Of a stretch of 64,000 bases of DNA, positions 58,738 through 64,000 are shown one piece after another. This DNA comes from Hypomyces perniciosus (taxonomy: Eukaryota > Ascomycota > Sordariomycetes > Hypocreales > Hypocreaceae). The translations under genes and the position numbers were made by a program. The DNA lies in assembly GCA_008477525.1 (NCBI GenBank), contig SPDT01000005.1:1674001-1738000 (forward strand). The letters run 5' to 3'. The notes under the pieces are model-generated. The model had not been told where the DNA came from and made no database searches. It saw nothing but the letters and a program-made list of their open reading frames with translations. The number at the start of each line of letters is the position of its first letter. Position 1 is the stretch's first letter.

Positions 58738-60403
58738 TCAGTCTGCGTCATCACCAAGGGCGCCTGGTGGTGGCCGAACAGAATCAGGAATGTTGCGACT
58801 ATACCACCACTCATCCTCCTCATCAATTCCATCCTCGCGTATTAGATCAAGCATGACCTGCTGATTTCGCTTGATATCCTGCGGTCTTTGAACGATTTTT
58901 CGGTCGAGAACCATCGCTTCGGCTGTTGTCAACCAGATCTGCTGAAGGCCCGGAAGATCCGCCAGGAGACTCTTGACTTGCTCTCGATCGAGTGGTGCCA
59001 TTGGCGCATCGGCGGCCAGACTGGTATTGAAGACACTGTAAGGGTCATAGCCCGTGTTGGTTGCGTCCATTGAACCCCACGGACTTCTGCGACCCCCTTC
59101 GGTGAATGACGGCCGGCGAGGCGGTCGCTCGCCGGTTGTCGATTTCTTCCGCCCAAAACCCTTCAATCCGAGGCGCCCCTTGATCGGTGTATCGGACACA
59201 GATTCTTTGGTCAGAGAATTGTACCAAGTATCAACTGCACCCCGTCGATTATTATAGCCCTTAATTTCCCATAACCTTTCTACTTGGCGAAGCCCGCCGA
59301 GACATAGGATAGCCACATGAACTTCGTCTGGCGGTCGTTCCCTAAGATAACCTCGAAGAGACCGTTCCACTCGACCAACATATGTTGGGGGTCGCAGGCG
59401 CCGGCAGAAGGAAGAAATGACCAGTGGGAAGACCTCATGTACCCTCAACAATGTTTGGTTGTCGTACATGTTCATAATCTGCATCTCCACAGGATTAACA
59501 GTGTATGGCTCCTTTAGTAAACCGTGTCCATCATTATCGGCAAGATGCTGGAGGTGTAGTTTTCGATATGTCTCGAAGAAATGGAACACGGTGAAGAGAA
59601 GGGGGATAAGTCGTCGACGCATGCGCTCTTGCTGGGGTGCAAAGGCCAACCGTTGAGCCTCCGTTTGCCGCAAAAATATGTCCTTGGTAATCCATTCGCA
59701 CATGAGATATGATAGTTTGGCCGCAACATGAAGTCGATGCCACAAGCTGCAGAGGTAATGGAAATTCATGTCGGTCGAGTCCTTCGTTGGGTAGAGTCGA
59801 AGGGTGTAGGCGGGGATATGATGATCGAGGTGGTATCGTACAATAGGTGCTTCGTTATGAGAAACAAGCGCGTGCCATGATTTCGAAGCGAGTCGGAGAT
59901 TTAGAATGTCGGTTAACGGGAGAGAGGAGACTATCTGTATTTGCAACTCATTTGGTAATGCAAGGAACAGTTGGTCTAGCGGGACACTGCAAAAGGGAGA
60001 AGTCAGGAATGAAGAGCACGGGGGACAGCGGCGATGCGAGAGTTACGAACCTTTTACGAGTTGATTCTGTAGAGGCTGTTGATGGTACAGCAACAGGCGA
60101 TTCGGTGTCGAACTTGGAGTGTAGAAGGGAAACTTTATTCCTAATACCAAAGAATCGGCCCTTGTCGCGTTTCGAGTCGGATGGTTTGATTGAATCGACC
60201 TCGGCCGGTTTCGACTCTCGCAGCGGGAGCATGAAGGTCGAGGCGGTAGAAACGGAAGCCGTCGCAGCAGCCGTGCTGGACTTGGAATGCTCTGCACGAT
60301 GCTGGCTGGCATTGAGCTGGTTAAGCTTCTCAAAGTACCGTTCCGAGGCGAACTCGGTGATGTGGGGAGGATCCATGGCAGCGACGGGCCGATGGTCAGC
60401 CAT
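58738..60403 (-). CDS. F-box protein, 533 aa, 2 exons
   Basis: Putative substrate adaptor of an SCF ubiquitin ligase. Exons 60403-60051 and 59986-58738, phase 2 junction (AAAAG/GTTCGT...TTGCAG/TGTC). The N-terminal 120 residues are disordered and Ser/Ala-rich. The F-box starts exon 2: LDQLFLALPNELQIQIVSSL then PLTDILNLRLASKSWHALVS at about 122-165. The C-terminal part is helical, rich in Arg and Trp, with HYLCSLWHRLHVAAKLSYLM and VFHFFETYRKLHLQHLAD, a basic Ser/Arg insert (RKKSTTGERPPRRPSF) and an acidic tail. No WD40 or LRR is seen, so the substrate domain is unknown. Confidence 0.85.
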
Positions 60404-60769
60404 GGTGGGCGAAAATGAAGTGAACGAGCGACAAGATCGATAGTATCAGGACGAGCGGCCGCGTTGGCCAGCTCGGAGAGTTGGAAGCGTCTCTATTGCT
60501 GGGCGCAGGGAGAGAACAATGATGTTAACATGGCGGGGGATGGGATGGCGACACCGCCCAGAAGGGGGGGAGGACAGTGACGGCGAGGGGGGAGGCGATG
60601 AGGTCAATCGTCGACGAGGCCAATACGGGTCAGAGGGCCTTTTCGGTGTTTTCGTGTCGAAATTCGGTCTGCGCTGCGCGGGATCGGTGCGGTGTGGTTT
60701 GAAGCGAAGGCCAAGATGCTGCTGCTGCGCGATTGCAAGTAAGGCTATCTCAAAGGGCTCCGAGTACTC

Positions 60770-60797
60770 GATAGGCTCGATAGGCTCGATAGGCTGG
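60770..60797 (+). repeat. 9-nt tandem repeat (ataggctcg) x3
   Basis: Three consecutive units with the last one diverging, in the GC-rich flank of the F-box gene. Confidence 0.75.
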
Positions 60798-61309
60798 GCA
60801 GCGATGATGGGGAGGACGAGAAACGACCTCCTTCGTCCGGCCGGCCCGGATAGAGACAGTGATGGCGGATTGAGAAAAGAGGGCTGACTGACGCTGCGAT
60901 GGGGGAGAAGATTAGACGGATGTTGGGGGTGGAGGGCCTGGCGAAGGGTCTGAATGGGCGAACATGGGCCCAAAAGGGACCAAAAGGGCGAGGGAATGGA
61001 CGGGACGCCTGGGAGGGCGAAAGCGCGCGCGCTGGTTCGTCCAGACGGCCGTTTGGCCGGCGTAATAGTGGAGCGGCAGCAAAAAAGGTGCTGGAAGCCA
61101 GACACCAACAGCCTCCAGGCCCAGAGATTAGGGGAGTTCAGCACCGTGCGCGCCACTGTATGCCAGGGCCCTGCTGAGTCGGTCTCATACGCTCATTTGC
61201 GGAGCTCCACAAAGAGGCACTCCGCGCCAGGACCCTTTTGAAGGACGCCATGGCCGCACCAGCCCGCGCCCAGGAAAGGCGATGCCTGGTGGAGGGGCGC
61301 GTTCTGGAG

Positions 61310-61345
61310 CCCCTCTGGAGCCCTCTGGAGCGCCCTCTGGAGCCA
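61310..61345 (+). repeat. Short tandem repeat of CCCTCTGGAG units
   Basis: Three to four copies of cctctggagc in direct array in the upstream region of the F-box gene. Confidence 0.7.
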
Positions 61346-64000
61346 GACAGAATCGGGCCGCACAGTAGCGCCGCAAACTAATTCGCACGATGGCCGATCC
61401 CCATTCTGGACAATCAAAGCAGATCAAAGCACCTCGCATGGAAGGCCCCAGGAAGTGGATTTAGCCGAGCGCTTCTTCTCAGCCATCATGCACGGGCAGC
61501 GCTGAGTCGCGGAGAAACTGCACCACCACTTCTCTCGAAATCTCCATTCTCGCCAAACGAGCATTATGACTAACGATTAGCACCATCCATCGCCAGCATT
61601 ACCCTGCCCTACCAAGCAAGCAGATCCATATTACCTGCTAAGCCCACAGAGATAGATAAGTTATACCTACTACTACCACCAGATAGGCACGATTCTACGT
61701 AACACGGGTAACCCGAGCGATAGGCAAACTCCCGGTGTCTGCGAGGCTATGCGAACAATAGTCGTCGCAGCCCTCCCGACTGACCCTATCTGTCTCTCGT
61801 ATCGTCGAGATCGGGTGCGCAATCTCGCCGATTGCGTTGTTGATTGATTGCCAGCGGAGGCAGCAAACAAGGAACCCAAGCCTAGGTGCGGCGCCGCTTG
61901 GGCAAACATCCAGCCAGGCCCATCAAACAGCGACCAACGGGCGAGATTGTGCGAGATTGTGGGAGTACATTGGGGGCTATCGAGACTGTCGTCATGATCA
62001 GTGATTATTGTGTTTGGTTGGTCCACCCAGATAACGCCGCCGCATTACCTTGATGATCTTGGTTCTTGGTTTCGGCTCTCAGTGTACCCCGGGCTCCGCC
62101 AACCCAACGCTGTGCCGCACGTCAGGCAATCAGTCCAACGTGGATCGTGATGATGCTTCGGCCACGGCATTCCACGCCACGCCACGCCCTGTTGTGGGCT
62201 TGGTGTTGCCGCGGCCCGTCTCGGCCGGTTCTCCTCGACGACGATAGAATCAAGACACAATATCAACCTGCACAGAGCCCCGATGTTAGTGCCCACAATA
62301 CCTTGTGCGTGTGATAAGGTGAGGATGCAGAGAGACAAGGGAGGGACGAAGCCACTACGGCCCTACTCCGGCCGTTCTGTTGCCCGCGACCAACTGTCTC
62401 GCACCAGCGTCGATCCAGACCACGGGAGCATTAGTACACTGATTGATGTAACAGTACTCCGTATGTGCTCCAAACAAACAGGTCTGCCCAAGTATCATAC
62501 TATCAGTAAAACCTATTGTATACTTCGTACTACTTGCCATATATCATCATAATTCCGTACTCACTTCGGTAGATGGGTGATTAGTGCCGGAAGCTGGGAT
62601 GTGCAACCACCTTACTCGTGCTTACACGAGCATGATGCATAAGGACAGGAGGGGCTCGTTCTACCTAGCCATTTCATCATCCTCGAAATGCTGGTTCAGT
62701 CAGACAGATATTGTCAAGGGTCATCACCATTTATTCCCCATGTTCAGTGCAGTGTTTGGTTGTCTGTTGCGAGTAGCAGTGAACGGAGTAACTACGGAGT
62801 ACTGACGGAGAAAGGTTTGCTTATGTCCGGACTCCGGAGGATTGTGGTCCGTGGCGATCCATTATCTAAAATGATCGGCTTCCCCCATGTTTTTTTTAAG
62901 CAATCAAGCAGGGGCTTCGCCTCGGCTGGCCTGTGTCGAATCGGAGCAGCTCCAATTTCTTCCACATATCAAATCTGTCGAATGAGGATGCAGCACGTAC
63001 CTTGCCGTGGCTGAAGTGTTGGCAGATGTGCCGTTACTCGTACGGAGTAGATCTTGGAAGTTGTTTGACCCTCCCCAAACATATCCCGAATCAGCCCTGT
63101 TTGAGAATCAGCAGCAACCACTCGAAGAACATTAGTGGGGAATGACACTAAACTTGACTCAGCTCGAAATTTACGTACGGAGGAATAAGAACTGGAATAA
63201 AAAACTACTAGCACTGACAAGGCACTACTACTCCGTGTTTCTCGACGAACTGCACGATACTACCTAGCTCGAGTACAACCATTCCAATGCATAGGTACGC
63301 TGAGATGGGGAACATACATATGTAGTAGGCAGGTAACGTTGCTATAGCTCCTCTTATAAATGGAGAATGGTCAGAGAGTGGACAAATTACTGGCCAGTCT
63401 TGGGAAGCTGGCTCGACTTGGTTCTTCCTTGATACCAGGCATAACATGACGGGAGTTGAGTTACAAGCTTAAAGAATGCCGTGGTTCTTAGTTCCCTAGA
63501 GGGTTGTACTAAGGCCGAGGCGTCAAGCCAGGTTTTATTTCGGCAATTGTAATAGACAATGTTGTTAGTAATGCTTGACCCAACATCTGATTCCATCTCT
63601 CATCCACAAAGAAGACACCTCGAGGTGCTCGTACTACTACACTACTCCGTACTCGTAGTGCTATCGCGTGACGTGGCGTCTTCCAGCCTCTCCTAGGCGT
63701 GTAGTGATGTCGAGAGAAATGAGATGGCTTTTTGATGTTTCAGAGAGCTCCATGATCTGCGAGTACGAAGTACTACTACTACTACTTCATCGTACGGAGT
63801 ACGGGACAAGCAAATCAATATCACCTGTTTCCACAATAATTACGGAATACGTCTGTCTAGTTCATTCTTATACGACAGAAATACCCATCGGCATATGGGC
63901 ACTGAAAGGAATACTAATACTATTACTACCGGACCCGTTGAGGCCAAAAGTTCGGCCGAGATACGAATACTAATACTACTATTACTATGATGTAGTAGTA

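Larger units (their letters stand above)
60404..64000. other. Gene-free 3.6-kb end of the window
   Basis: The first 700 bp are GC-rich and should be the F-box promoter; a long minus-strand frame there is low-complexity Ser/Pro/Arg and not convincing. Two short tandem arrays lie at about 60770-60797 and 61310-61345. From about 62400 on, TACTCCGTA/TACGGAGTA/TACTTCGTA words become frequent (about 62456, 62526, 62790, 63040, 63645, 63765, 63791), with TAC trinucleotide runs at 63770-63785 and 63960-64000. No tRNA, transposase or conserved protein is seen. Confidence 0.55.

Noticed and set aside
60446..61156. Minus-strand frame of 236 codons upstream of the F-box gene
   Set aside because: Ser/Pro/Arg low-complexity in GC-rich promoter DNA; no family features.

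Overview
The window is nuclear DNA of a filamentous ascomycete (Pezizomycotina), most likely a sordariomycete and perhaps Hypocreales. Evidence: almost every gene is cut by short introns (about 45-230 nt) with GTANGT-type donors, CTAAC/CTGAC branch points and YAG acceptors. Codons favour C in third position, genes stand alone on both strands, and the products (alternative oxidase, a CrzA/Crz1-type zinc-finger factor, Mdm31, Sgm1) are those of filamentous fungi. I found no tRNA or rRNA gene, no CRISPR and no intact mobile element. All gene models were joined by hand with a reading-phase check at every junction.

Layout: 21 protein genes. 0.2-13 kb: enolase (-), Pno1/Dim2 (-), Mdm31/32 (+), eIF3j/Hcr1 (-), arginyl-tRNA synthetase (+, 13 exons). 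13-24 kb: alternative oxidase (+), a gene-poor stretch, the Crz1-type factor (+), another gene-poor stretch. 24-32 kb: one giant (about 2,400 aa) Lys/Glu/Pro-rich, Trp-module and coiled-coil protein (+) of unknown function. 32-44 kb: Sgm1/TMF golgin (+), Nas6 ankyrin chaperone (-), Prp46 (+), Orc1 (-), a conserved fungal protein of unknown function (+), prefoldin 5 (-). 44-60 kb: mitochondrial prolyl-tRNA synthetase (-), Mak21/Noc1 (+), a membrane-anchored HotDog thioesterase (+), APS kinase (+), V-ATPase subunit C (-), an AT-hook Gln-rich nuclear protein (+), an F-box protein (-). 60.4-64 kb: no gene.

Function: mostly housekeeping (translation, ribosome assembly, proteasome, splicing, replication origin, vacuolar acidification, sulfate assimilation). 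There are no operons or metabolic clusters. Several pairs are divergent with a shared promoter (Pno1/Mdm31, Hcr1/ArgRS, Nas6/Prp46, Orc1/unknown, ProRS/Mak21, Vma5/AT-hook) or tightly convergent (golgin/Nas6 56 bp, unknown/Pfd5 141 bp, APS kinase/Vma5 163 bp).

Most interesting: (1) the giant repeat protein, with about 15 Trp-Gly/poly-Lys modules and conflicting coding frames at its 5' end; (2) a family of near-palindromic words (TACTCCGTA, TACTTCGTA) found over and over in non-coding DNA only, sometimes as perfect hairpins; (3) three CGG triplets in direct repeat with exact 7-nt spacing upstream of the alternative oxidase; (4) an ArgRS start region built for dual mitochondrial/cytosolic initiation; (5) several tiny exons (7, 8, 14 and 16 nt) and stop-free introns of 3n length that simple ORF calling would miss.
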